From the NCBI GenBank assembly GCA_013815405.1, contig JACDGF010000087.1:1-7931 (forward strand): a DNA stretch of 7,931 bases, in the 5' to 3' direction. The notes beneath the pieces are model-generated. The model saw only the letters and a list, made by a program, of their open reading frames with translations, did no database searches and had not been told where the DNA came from. This document shows, in pieces, positions 1-5,727 of the stretch. Position 1 is the stretch's first letter, and each line of letters begins with the position of its first letter. The stretch is from Caulobacteraceae bacterium. GTDB taxonomy: Bacteria; Pseudomonadota; Alphaproteobacteria; Caulobacterales; Caulobacteraceae. The position numbers and the translations under genes are program-made.

Positions 1-1
1 G

Positions 2-1654
2 GCCAAGGCCGACCCGCGCCGGATCGCCGCCGATGTCGCGCAGTCCCTGGCCGCCGAGCCGGCCGTCGCCTCGGCGCAAGTGGCCGGACCGGGCTTCATC
101 AATCTGCGGGTCAGGCCGGCGGCCCTGTCGGCCCGCGCCAACGCTCTGGCGGCCGATGATCGCGCGGGCGCCGGGCGCGTCGGGGTTCCGCGCCGGGTGA
201 TCGTCGACTACGCCGGGCCCAATGTCGCCAAGGAGATGCACGTCGGGCACCTGCGCGCCTCGATCATCGGCGAGGCGATCAAGCGGCTGTTCCGCTTTCG
301 CGGCGACGAGGTCTTGGGGGACGCCCATTTCGGCGACTGGGGCTTCCAGATGGGCCTGCTGCTCATCGCCTGCGCCGACGCCGATCCGGCGGTAGGCGCC
401 CTGCTGGAGCGGCTGGCGACCCAGCCGGCCGCCTTCGGCGAGGCCGACGAGGCGGCCATCGACGAGGACCTTTCGGCGCGCATCGGCCTGGACGACCTGG
501 GCCGGCTCTATCCCGCCGCCGCCGCGAGGGCCAAGTCCGACGCCGCCTATCGTGAGCGCGCCCGGCGGGCCACCGCCGAGCTCCAGGCCGGCCGCTTCGG
601 CCACCGCCAGGTCTGGCGTCACTTCGCCAAGGTCACGCGGGTCGCGCTGGAGCGCGATTTCGCGGCCCTGGGGGTCACCTTCGACCTGTGGCGCGGCGAG
701 AGCGACGTCAATTCCCTGATCGAGCCGATGGTGGCCGAATTGAGCGACACGGGCCTGCTGGTGGAGGACGCGGGCGCCCGGATCGTCCGCGTGGCCCGGA
801 GCGACGATCGCCGGGAGGTTCCGCCCCTGCTGGTGGTGTCGTCCGAAGGCTCGGCGATGTACGGCACCACCGATCTGGCCACCATCCTCGATCGGCGCCG
901 CTTCTTCGACCCCGCCCTCACCCTCTACGTGGTCGACCAGCGGCAGGCGGATCATTTCGAGACGGTGTTCCGCGCCGCCTATCTCGCCGGATACGCCAGG
1001 CAAGGGGCGCTGGAGCACATCGGCTTTGGCACCATGAACGGCCCCGACGGCAAGCCTTTCAAGACCCGCGAGGGCGGCGTGCTCAAGCTGCGCGACCTGA
1101 TCGACATGGCGCTGGAGAAGGCGCGCGAGCGGCTCCACGCCGCGCGCCTGGGCGACGCACTTTCGGCCGCGGCGTTCGACGACACCGCGCTGAAAGTGGG
1201 GGTGGCGGCGCTGAAATTCGCCGATCTGGTCAATTTTCGCGGGACGTCCTACGTCTTCGACCTCGACCGCTTTTCAAGCTTCGAGGGCAAGACCGGCCCC
1301 TATCTGCTCTATCAGGCGGTGCGGGTGAAATCCCTGATGCGCAAGGCGCACGCCGAGGGCGCGGCGGGCGGCGACATCGAGGTGGTCGAGCCCGCCGAAC
1401 GCGACCTGGTGCTGCTGCTGGACGCCTTCGACCACACCCTGACCGAGGCCTACGCCAAGCGCGCGCCCAACCTGGTCGCCGACCACGCCTTTCGCCTGGC
1501 CCAGGCCTTCGCCCGATTCTATGGGTCCTGCCCCATCCTTGCCGCGCCTCTGCCCGCCACCCGCGCCTCGCGCCTGAGCCTGGCGGCGGTGACGCTCAGG
1601 CAGCTGGAGCTGGCCCTGGACGTGCTGGGGATCCCGGTTCCGGAGCGGATGTAG
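2..1654 (+). CDS. argS: Arginyl-tRNA synthetase, 5' end outside window
   Basis: Class I aminoacyl-tRNA synthetase that charges tRNA-Arg with arginine in the cytoplasm. The frame is open from base 2 to a TAG at 1652-1654, giving 550 visible residues. The E. coli enzyme has about 577, so roughly 25-30 N-terminal residues lie upstream of the window. The GTG at 80 is internal: in-frame sequence before it reads [11 protein letters not shown] and runs into AGPGFINLR, the typical end of the ArgRS N-terminal tRNA-recognition domain. The ATP-binding HIGH motif is HVGH (239-250) within [12 protein letters not shown]. At the KMSKS position the protein has GKPFKTR (1049-1069), the non-canonical form known from E. 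coli-type ArgRS. The C-terminal DALR anticodon-binding domain starts around 1290 ([14 protein letters not shown]) and ends in LGIPVPERM. The 108 bases after the stop separate it from a toxin-antitoxin module, so it is probably not co-transcribed with the gcv genes. Confidence 0.96.
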   Translation, partial: AKADPRRIAADVAQSLAAEPAVASAQVAGPGFINLRVRPAALSARANALAADDRAGAGRVGVPRRVIVDYAGPNVAKEMHVGHLRASIIGEAIKRLFRFRGDEVLGDAHFGDWGFQMGLLLIACADADPAVGALLERLATQPAAFGEADEAAIDEDLSARIGLDDLGRLYPAAAARAKSDAAYRERARRATAELQAGRFGHRQVWRHFAKVTRVALERDFAALGVTFDLWRGESDVNSLIEPMVAELSDTGLLVEDAGARIVRVARSDDRREVPPLLVVSSEGSAMYGTTDLATILDRRRFFDPALTLYVVDQRQADHFETVFRAAYLAGYARQGALEHIGFGTMNGPDGKPFKTREGGVLKLRDLIDMALEKARERLHAARLGDALSAAAFDDTALKVGVAALKFADLVNFRGTSYVFDLDRFSSFEGKTGPYLLYQAVRVKSLMRKAHAEGAAGGDIEVVEPAERDLVLLLDAFDHTLTEAYAKRAPNLVADHAFRLAQAFARFYGSCPILAAPLPATRASRLSLAAVTLRQLELALDVLGIPVPERM

Positions 1655-1714
1655 CTCGGACCAGCCGAAGTTGCAGGTCGGGGAGCGACTTGGGTCTCGA
1701 AGCGAAACTTGATT

Positions 1715-1732
1715 TGTACGAAACTTCGTACA
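1715..1732. promoter_or_regulatory. Perfect palindrome, probable YefM/YoeB operator
   Basis: TGTACGAA and TTCGTACA form a perfect 8-base inverted repeat around an AC spacer. It lies 30 bases before the antitoxin ATG. The yefM-yoeB operator of E. coli is known to contain TGTACA-type palindromes bound by the antitoxin, and the half-sites here (TGTACG, CGTACA) are close to that core. A possible weak -35 (TTGATT, 1709-1714) and an AT-rich -10-like stretch (about 1731-1737) flank it, so a bound repressor would cover the promoter. The octamer CGAAACTT also occurs twice as a direct repeat (1703-1710 and 1719-1726). The operator role is inferred from position and motif. Confidence 0.7.
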
Positions 1733-1762
1733 TATCAACCAAGGCTCTCTCGGAGATTGTCC

Positions 1763-2017
1763 ATGAACGTCGTCAACTCATCCGACACCCGCGCCAATCT
1801 GAAAGCGGTCATGGACCGTGTAGTCCAGGATCGGGCGCCCGTCGTGGTGACGCGGCGAGGCGGCGAGTCCGTGGTCATCGTCTCCCTGGCGGACTGGACC
1901 GCCATGGAGGAAACATCGCATCTGCTGTCCACGCCGAGGAACGCCGGCCGCTTGCGCGAGGCCGTCGGGCAGCTCGACGCGGGTCGGGGCGTGGAGCGCG
2001 CGCTCGCCAAGGAATGA
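1763..2017 (+). CDS. yefM: YefM/Phd-family antitoxin
   Basis: This is the antitoxin of a type II module. It binds and neutralises the YoeB ribonuclease and represses its own promoter. The product is 84 residues, the normal size for YefM. The N-terminal DNA-binding part has the family pattern (DTRANLKAVMDRVV, residues about 8-21, then RAPVVVTRRGGESVVIVSLADW). It is followed by MEETSHLL and an acidic/polar tail (GRGVERALAKE) that would wrap the toxin. The ATG at 1763 is chosen because a GGAG lies at 1752-1755 with 7 bases of spacing and because family members begin here. A TTG at 1709 would extend the frame through the operator and is unlikely. The stop overlaps the toxin start (ATGA, 2014-2017), typical of coupled translation. 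The region around the module is visibly less GC-rich than the neighbouring housekeeping genes, in keeping with acquisition by transfer. The reading frame is intact. Confidence 0.92.
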   Translation: MNVVNSSDTRANLKAVMDRVVQDRAPVVVTRRGGESVVIVSLADWTAMEETSHLLSTPRNAGRLREAVGQLDAGRGVERALAKE

Positions 2018-2280
2018 ATCTCGTCTTCGCCGATCGAGCCTGGGAGGACTATCTCCATTGGCAGGCGAACGACACCACCATCCTCGACCGGTTGAATGGT
2101 CTCATCGAGGAATGCCGCCGCGATCCCTTCAGGGGAACCGGCAAGCCCGAGCTCCTGAAGGGCGACCTGAAAGGCTGGTGGTCGCGCCGCATCACCCTCG
2201 AGGATCGCCTCGTCTACAGGATCGCCGGTTAGGCCGCGGATCGGCGATTTGAGATCGCGCAGTGTCGCTTTCACTATTGA
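2014..2280 (+). pseudogene. yoeB: YoeB-family toxin interrupted by in-frame amber codon
   Basis: YoeB toxins are ribosome-dependent mRNA endonucleases. The frame starts at ATG 2014, overlapping the antitoxin stop, with AAGG just before it. The first 72 residues match the family closely: AWEDYLHWQ, RRDPFRGTGKPE, LKGWWSRRIT and DRLVY. The residues equivalent to E. coli YoeB Glu46 and Arg65 are present at the same numbers. Codon 73 is TAG (2230-2232). Reading on in the same frame gives AADRRFEIAQCRFHY and then TGA at 2278-2280, which is the normal YoeB C-terminus. It includes the His (position 87, equivalent to catalytic His83) and the final Tyr. The total of 88 codons fits the family length. 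As read, the protein stops before its catalytic His and should be inactive. The amber is best explained by a single base change of a Lys, Gln or Glu codon (AAG, CAG or GAG). A sequencing error or suppression of the amber codon remains possible. Confidence 0.88.
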
Positions 2281-2300
2281 ATCGGGTGGTGGCATCCGGC

Positions 2301-2329
2301 TTGACTTCGTCCCACCGCTCCCCCAGTTT
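2301..2329 (+). promoter_or_regulatory. Possible sigma-70-type promoter of the gcv operon
   Basis: TTGACT (2301-2306) is a near-perfect -35 element. Seventeen bases later CAGTTT (2324-2329) keeps only the most conserved second-position A and last T of a -10 box, so the -10 is weak. The position is right: after the yoeB remnant ends (2280) and just before the first riboswitch helix (2338). Transcription would start close to the riboswitch, as is usual. This rests on motif and position only. Confidence 0.4.
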
Positions 2330-2337
2330 CCGCGCGG

Positions 2338-2542
2338 CTCTCGCGGGAGAGGCCGGGCCTTGCGACGGGCTCGGCGCCGAAGGCGCAACCGCCCCGGAAA
2401 CGCTCAGGCAAAAGGACCGCGAGGGCCAGACAAACGCTGGAAAGAGGCGGCCCGTCTTCTCTCGATCGAGGAGGCGGGACGGCTCGCCGAAGGAGCAGGG
2501 GCCGGTGGCCCGAAATCTCTCAGGCCCAAGGGACAGCGGGGG
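2338..2542 (+). promoter_or_regulatory. Tandem glycine riboswitch (two aptamers)
   Basis: Leader RNA element that binds glycine and controls the gcv operon downstream. Aptamer I spans 2338-2425. Its P1 helix pairs CTCGCG (2340-2345) with CGCGAG (2418-2423), extended by a G-U and a C-G pair. Inside are GGAGAG (2346-2351), GCCGAAGGCGCAA (about 2376-2388) and CTCAGGCAAAAGGAC (2403-2417), all hallmark conserved stretches of the family. Aptamer II spans about 2435-2538. A short P1 pairs CGCT (2435-2438) with AGCG (2535-2538). It also has GCCGAAGGAGCA, then CTCTCAGGC and GGGACAG, and an enlarged internal hairpin (around 2450-2480). Aptamer II has GGAAAGAG in place of the canonical GGAGAG. The short linker (about 2426-2434) has the tight spacing typical of tandem glycine riboswitches. 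The gene directly downstream is gcvT, which fits a ligand-appropriate response, probably activation by glycine. Confidence 0.95.
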
Positions 2543-2593
2543 CGCGCGAGCGGCGGACCGTCCGCCGACGCGTGACCGTCCGCGGAGCCCCTA
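2538..2593 (+). promoter_or_regulatory. Riboswitch expression platform, probably translational
   Basis: The region between aptamer II and the gcvT start carries a strong hairpin: CGGCGG (2551-2556) pairs with CCGCCG (2562-2567), extended by CGCG/CGCG (2545-2548 with 2569-2572). The string GACCGTCCGC occurs twice (2556-2565 and 2574-2583), so the left arm could instead pair with the second copy, which touches the Shine-Dalgarno GGAG (2584-2587). GGGGC (2539-2543), beside the 3' strand of the aptamer II P1 helix, can also pair with GCCCC (2587-2591). There is no U-tract, so control of ribosome access is more likely than transcription termination. The alternative folds are inferred by eye. Confidence 0.55.
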
Positions 2594-3757
2594 GTGTCCG
2601 ATGAAGCCCTGAAATCCACCCCGCTCACGGCCGCCCATCGGGAGTTGGGCGGGCGCATGGTCGCGTTCGCCGGCTATTCCATGCCCGTGCAATACCCGCG
2701 TGGCATCCTCAAGGAGCACCTGTGGACGCGGGAGAAGGCGGGGGCGTTCGACGTTTCCCATATGGGCCCGGCGTTTCTCGAACTCACCGCGCGCAGCGGC
2801 GACCGGGAGGCCGATCACCGCGCGGTCGCCGCCCTGGCCGAAGCCCGGGTGTGCGGCGACATCGCCGGCCTCGCGCCCGGCCAGTTGCGCTACACCCTGC
2901 TGCTGAACGCTGACGGCGGTATCGCCGATGACCTGATGATCGGTCGTCCGCTGAGCCCCGGGCGACAGGGCATGCTCTATATCGTGGTCAACGCGGCCAC
3001 CAAGGATGCGGACTTCGCCGCCCTGGCCTCGGCCGCCGGCGACCGCGCGCGGCTGATCCGCGCCGACGACCGCGCCCTCATCGCCCTGCAGGGCCCGGCG
3101 GCGGCCGATGTCCTGTTCGACGTCCTGCCCCGGGCGGCGGATCTGCGCTTCATGACCTTCGACCGCATTGAATACCAGGGCCACGCCCTGATCGTCTCGC
3201 GCAGCGGTTACACCGGCGAGGACGGTTTCGAGATCCTGGTTCCGGCCATGATCGCGGCCCGGTTCTGGAAACGCCTGCTGGCCGACGACCGGGTGGCGCC
3301 CATCGGCCTGGGCGCGCGGGATTCCCTGCGCCTGGAAGCGGGGTTGCCCCTTTACGGGCATGACCTCGACGAGACGGTATCTCCGATCGAGGCCAACCTC
3401 GCCTTCGCGGTATCCCGCCGTCGCCGCCGCGAGGGGGGGTTTCCCGGCGCCGCGCGCCTCGCCCGGGAACTGGCGAAGGGAACGGCGCGGGTGCGGGTTG
3501 GCCTGAAGGTTCTGGACGGCGCCCCGGCGCGCGAAGGCGCAGTGATCACCGACGAGACGGGCTCGACGGTCGGTGCGGTCACCAGCGGAGGCTTTTCGCC
3601 CTGCCTCGGGGCGCCCATCGCCATGGGCTTCGTTCCCCCCCCCCTCTCGGCGCCGGGAACCCGGTTGAATGTCGTCGTCCGTGGCAGGCTCCAGGCCGCC
3701 GACGTCACTGCCTTGCCCTTCGTTCCCCACCGCTATCGCCGGGCCGTCCGAGCCTAG
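2594..3757 (+). CDS. gcvT: Aminomethyltransferase (glycine cleavage T-protein)
   Basis: Transfers the methylene group from aminomethyl-lipoyl GcvH to tetrahydrofolate, giving 5,10-methylene-THF and ammonia. The product is 387 residues, slightly longer than E. coli GcvT (364). The N-terminal folate-binding domain shows LGGRMVAFAGYSMPVQY and FDVSHMG. NADGGIADDL lies at residues 105-114, with Asp112 aligning to the catalytic Asp101 of E. coli. The folate-domain signatures SGYTGEDGFEI and LRLEAGLPLYGHDLDE follow. REGGFPGA leads into the C-terminal barrel domain, ending in GTRLNVVVRGR. The GTG at 2594 is the start: GGAG (2584-2587) sits 6 bases upstream, the family N-terminus begins here, and the nearby ATG at 2601 is out of frame. 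The gene carries a 7-G run (3433-3439) and a 10-C run (3635-3644), but the family sequence reads through both in one frame, so there is no sign of a frameshift. It is the first gene of the gcv operon, and gcvH follows after 15 bases. Confidence 0.97.
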   Translation: MSDEALKSTPLTAAHRELGGRMVAFAGYSMPVQYPRGILKEHLWTREKAGAFDVSHMGPAFLELTARSGDREADHRAVAALAEARVCGDIAGLAPGQLRYTLLLNADGGIADDLMIGRPLSPGRQGMLYIVVNAATKDADFAALASAAGDRARLIRADDRALIALQGPAAADVLFDVLPRAADLRFMTFDRIEYQGHALIVSRSGYTGEDGFEILVPAMIAARFWKRLLADDRVAPIGLGARDSLRLEAGLPLYGHDLDETVSPIEANLAFAVSRRRRREGGFPGAARLARELAKGTARVRVGLKVLDGAPAREGAVITDETGSTVGAVTSGGFSPCLGAPIAMGFVPPPLSAPGTRLNVVVRGRLQAADVTALPFVPHRYRRAVRA

Positions 3758-3772
3758 GAAGAGGATTTACCC

Positions 3773-4138
3773 ATGCGCTTCACCAAGGACCATGAGTGGG
3801 TCGAGCTGGCCGGGGATACCGCCACCATCGGCATCACCGTCTACGCGGCCGAACAACTGGGCGATGTTGTGTTCGTCGAGCTGCCGGCGGCGGGCAAGGC
3901 GGTGAAGCCGGGCGACGCCCTGGCCGTGGTCGAGAGCGTCAAGGCCGCCTCGGACGTCTTCGCCCCGATCGGCGGCGAGGTCACCGCCGCCAACGACGCC
4001 CTTTCAGGCGCCCCCCAGACGGTGAACGAGGCGCCCGAGGCGGCTGGCTGGTTCGTCAAGCTGAAGGTCGCCGACGCCGCCGAGGTCGACGCGCTGATGG
4101 ACCGCGCGGCCTACGACGCGTTCTTGAAGACGCTGTAG
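3773..4138 (+). CDS. gcvH: Glycine cleavage H-protein (lipoyl carrier)
   Basis: Small lipoylated shuttle protein that carries the aminomethyl intermediate from the P-protein to the T-protein and presents dihydrolipoyl to the L-protein. The 121 residues match the family length. It begins [11 protein letters not shown] and contains the lipoyl-attachment motif VESVKAASD with Lys57 as the modified residue. [15 protein letters not shown] corresponds to the family's usual C-terminal pattern. The start at 3773 has a strong ribosome binding site (AGGAAGAGG, 3756-3764, 8 bases upstream) that overlaps the gcvT stop codon, so the two genes are tightly coupled. Unlike the other junctions in this operon, the gene is followed by a 242-base non-coding gap. 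Confidence 0.98.
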   Translation: MRFTKDHEWVELAGDTATIGITVYAAEQLGDVVFVELPAAGKAVKPGDALAVVESVKAASDVFAPIGGEVTAANDALSGAPQTVNEAPEAAGWFVKLKVADAAEVDALMDRAAYDAFLKTL

Positions 4139-4178
4139 GGATTTTTTGGTGGGACCGAACCCCTTTGTCCAGAACGTC

Positions 4179-4203
4179 ATGGCCGGGCGCCGGTCCCGGC
4201 CAT
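4179..4203. repeat. Palindromic intergenic element 1 (REP-like hairpin)
   Basis: ATGGCCGGG (4179-4187) and CCCGGCCAT (4195-4203) form a perfect 9-base-pair stem with a 7-base loop. GTCATGG (4176-4182) can also pair with CCATGAC (4204-4210). GTCATGGCCGGG followed by CCCGGCCATCCA resembles a palindrome that I associate with intergenic regions of many alphaproteobacterial genomes. The resemblance is from memory and no copy count was possible. There is no T-run after the stem, so it is not a typical terminator. Confidence 0.65.
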
Positions 4204-4235
4204 CCATGACCCCGATGCGAGCCATGGTCGCGTTC

Positions 4236-4259
4236 GTCCCCCGACGGGATCTGGGGGAC
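4236..4259. repeat. Intergenic hairpin 2
   Basis: GTCCCCC (4236-4242) pairs perfectly with GGGGGAC (4253-4259) across a 10-base loop. It is the middle of three hairpins in the gcvH-gcvPA gap. It may be part of a composite repeat unit with the neighbouring palindromes. It has no T-run. Confidence 0.6.
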
Positions 4260-4282
4260 CACTCCGCGGAAGGTGATCATAG

Positions 4283-4307
4283 ACCCCCGGGACTGACGCC
4301 CGGGGGT
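4283..4307. repeat. Palindromic intergenic element 3 (REP-like hairpin)
   Basis: ACCCCCGGG (4283-4291) and CCCGGGGGT (4299-4307) form a perfect 9-base-pair GC-rich stem with a 7-base loop, the strongest simple hairpin in the gap. The flanks (GATCATAG before, GACG after) resemble dispersed alphaproteobacterial palindromes as I recall them. The stem is followed by GACGTTTTGGG, a run of only four T, so it is a weak candidate for a transcription terminator or attenuator inside the operon. It could also protect the upstream mRNA end. Confidence 0.6.
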
Positions 4308-4380
4308 GACGTTTTGGGTGGGAAAGGCGCCCGACGCGCCGATTTGGCCGGAAGCCTCGGACCGCGGAGTTTCTCTTAAG

Positions 4381-5727
4381 ATGCGCTATCTTCCTCTCAC
4401 CGACGCCGATCGGGCGGACATGCTGGCGGTTATCGGCGCCGCGGATATTGACGCCCTCTTCGTCGACGTGCCGAAGGCGGCGCGCCTCGATGGGCCGGTC
4501 GATCTGCCCGGGCACGCGGGGGAACTGGCGGTGGAACGAGCCCTGGGCGCCCTGGCCGGCCAGAACCGCGCCGCCGGGGCCGGGCCGTTCTTCTGCGGGG
4601 CCGGGGCCTACCGCCACCACGTTCCCGCCAGCGTGGACCACCTGATCCAGCGCTCGGAATTCCTGACCAGCTACACGCCCTACCAGCCCGAGATTTCCCA
4701 GGGCACGCTCCAGGTGCTGTTCGAATTCCAGACCCAGGTGGCGGCCCTGATGGGCCTGCCGGTGGCTAACGCCTCGATGTACGATGGATCCACCGCCTGC
4801 GCCGAGGCGGTGATGATGGCCGCGCGGGTCACCGGCCGGCGCAAGGCGGTGCTGTCGGGCGGCCTGCATCCCCACTATGCCCAGACCGCTCACACCCTGG
4901 CCCATTCGGCGGGCGTCGAGACGCGGCGGCTGGGGGCGGCGGTCGACGCCGAACGCGCGGTGGTCGAGGCCATCGACGAGGGGACCGCCTGCGTCGTGGT
5001 CCAGACCCCCAATGTCTTCGGCACGGTCACCGACGTCACCGCCATCGCCGAGGCCGCCCACGCCGCGGGCGCCCTGATCATCGTGGTGGCGGCCGAGGCG
5101 GTGTCCCTGGGCCTGCTCAAATCCCCCGGCGAGATGGGCGCGGACATCGCCGTGGCCGAAGGCCAGTCGATCGGCAATGGCCTCAATTTCGGCGGCCCTT
5201 ACGTCGGCCTGTTCGCCTGCCGCGAGGCCCTGACGCGCCAAATGCCGGGACGCCTCTGCGGCGAGACCGTGGACGCCGAGGGCCGGCGCGGCTTCGTGCT
5301 CACCCTCTCCACCCGCGAACAGCACATCCGCCGCGACAAGGCGACTTCCAACATCTGCACCAATTCGGGCCTGTGCGCGCTGGCCTTCTCCATTCACATG
5401 TCCCTGCTGGGCGGGGCGGGCCTCAGAGCCCTGGCCGAGGAAAACCACGCCCAGGCGAGGGCTTTGCACGCCGCCCTGGCCGCCCCGCCCGGCGTCGAGA
5501 TCCTCACCCACCGCTATTTCAACGAATTCGCCCTTCGCCTGCCCCGCCCGGCGGCGGAGGTGGTGGAGTCCCTCGCCGCCAAGGGCATCCTCGCCGGCGT
5601 GCCGTTCTCCAGGCTCGACCCCGAAGCGGGGCTCGGCGACGTGCTTCTGGTCTGCGCCACCGAAATGACGACGGCTGAGGACATCGCCGCCCTCGCTTCG
5701 GCCCTGAAGGCGGAGATCACTCCATGA
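4381..5727 (+). CDS. gcvPA: Glycine dehydrogenase (decarboxylating) subunit 1, P-protein
   Basis: N-terminal half of the two-subunit P-protein, which with GcvPB decarboxylates glycine and transfers the aminomethyl group to lipoyl-GcvH. The product is 448 residues, as usual for GcvPA. It begins [15 protein letters not shown], the standard family start, which decides for the ATG at 4381 over in-frame upstream starts such as a GTG at 4306. GGAG (4366-4369) precedes it by 11 bases. Signatures in order: [18 protein letters not shown], then [11 protein letters not shown] (residues 98-108), [23 protein letters not shown], and a C-terminal [14 protein letters not shown]. The fold is that of a PLP type I enzyme, but the PLP lysine sits in the partner subunit. 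The gene end overlaps gcvPB by ATGA (5724-5727), so the two subunits are translationally coupled, which suits a stoichiometric complex. Confidence 0.97.
   Translation: MRYLPLTDADRADMLAVIGAADIDALFVDVPKAARLDGPVDLPGHAGELAVERALGALAGQNRAAGAGPFFCGAGAYRHHVPASVDHLIQRSEFLTSYTPYQPEISQGTLQVLFEFQTQVAALMGLPVANASMYDGSTACAEAVMMAARVTGRRKAVLSGGLHPHYAQTAHTLAHSAGVETRRLGAAVDAERAVVEAIDEGTACVVVQTPNVFGTVTDVTAIAEAAHAAGALIIVVAAEAVSLGLLKSPGEMGADIAVAEGQSIGNGLNFGGPYVGLFACREALTRQMPGRLCGETVDAEGRRGFVLTLSTREQHIRRDKATSNICTNSGLCALAFSIHMSLLGGAGLRALAEENHAQARALHAALAAPPGVEILTHRYFNEFALRLPRPAAEVVESLAAKGILAGVPFSRLDPEAGLGDVLLVCATEMTTAEDIAALASALKAEITP

Noticed and set aside
80..1654. GTG at 80 as the argS start
   Set aside because: In-frame ArgRS-like sequence continues to the left edge of the window and the protein would be too short.
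1709..1762. Upstream TTG start extending the antitoxin by 18 residues
   Set aside because: It would place the operator palindrome inside the gene and has no family support. The ATG at 1763 has a good ribosome binding site.
688..2232. Long open frame overlapping argS, the antitoxin and the toxin
   Set aside because: Its 5' part is an Arg/Gly/Pro-rich shadow of argS in another frame. Only the last part (from 2014) is a real gene, the toxin.
2249..2594. Two overlapping open frames across the riboswitch region
   Set aside because: The sequence is fully explained by the structured glycine riboswitch. The translations are Arg/Gly-rich with no family resemblance.
3433..3644. Suspected frameshift at the G7 and C10 runs in gcvT
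   Set aside because: Family-like sequence (REGGFPGA, then MGFVPPPLSAPGTRLNV) continues in one frame across both runs.
4118..4147. T6 run after gcvH as an intrinsic terminator
   Set aside because: The only nearby stem (GCGT/ACGC within the gcvH end) is about 4-5 pairs and is separated from the T-run by about 8 bases, so it is too weak.
4326..4340. Small GGCGC/GCGCC hairpin before gcvPA
   Set aside because: A 5-base-pair stem is expected by chance at this GC content, and it has no T-run or clear link to the start codon.
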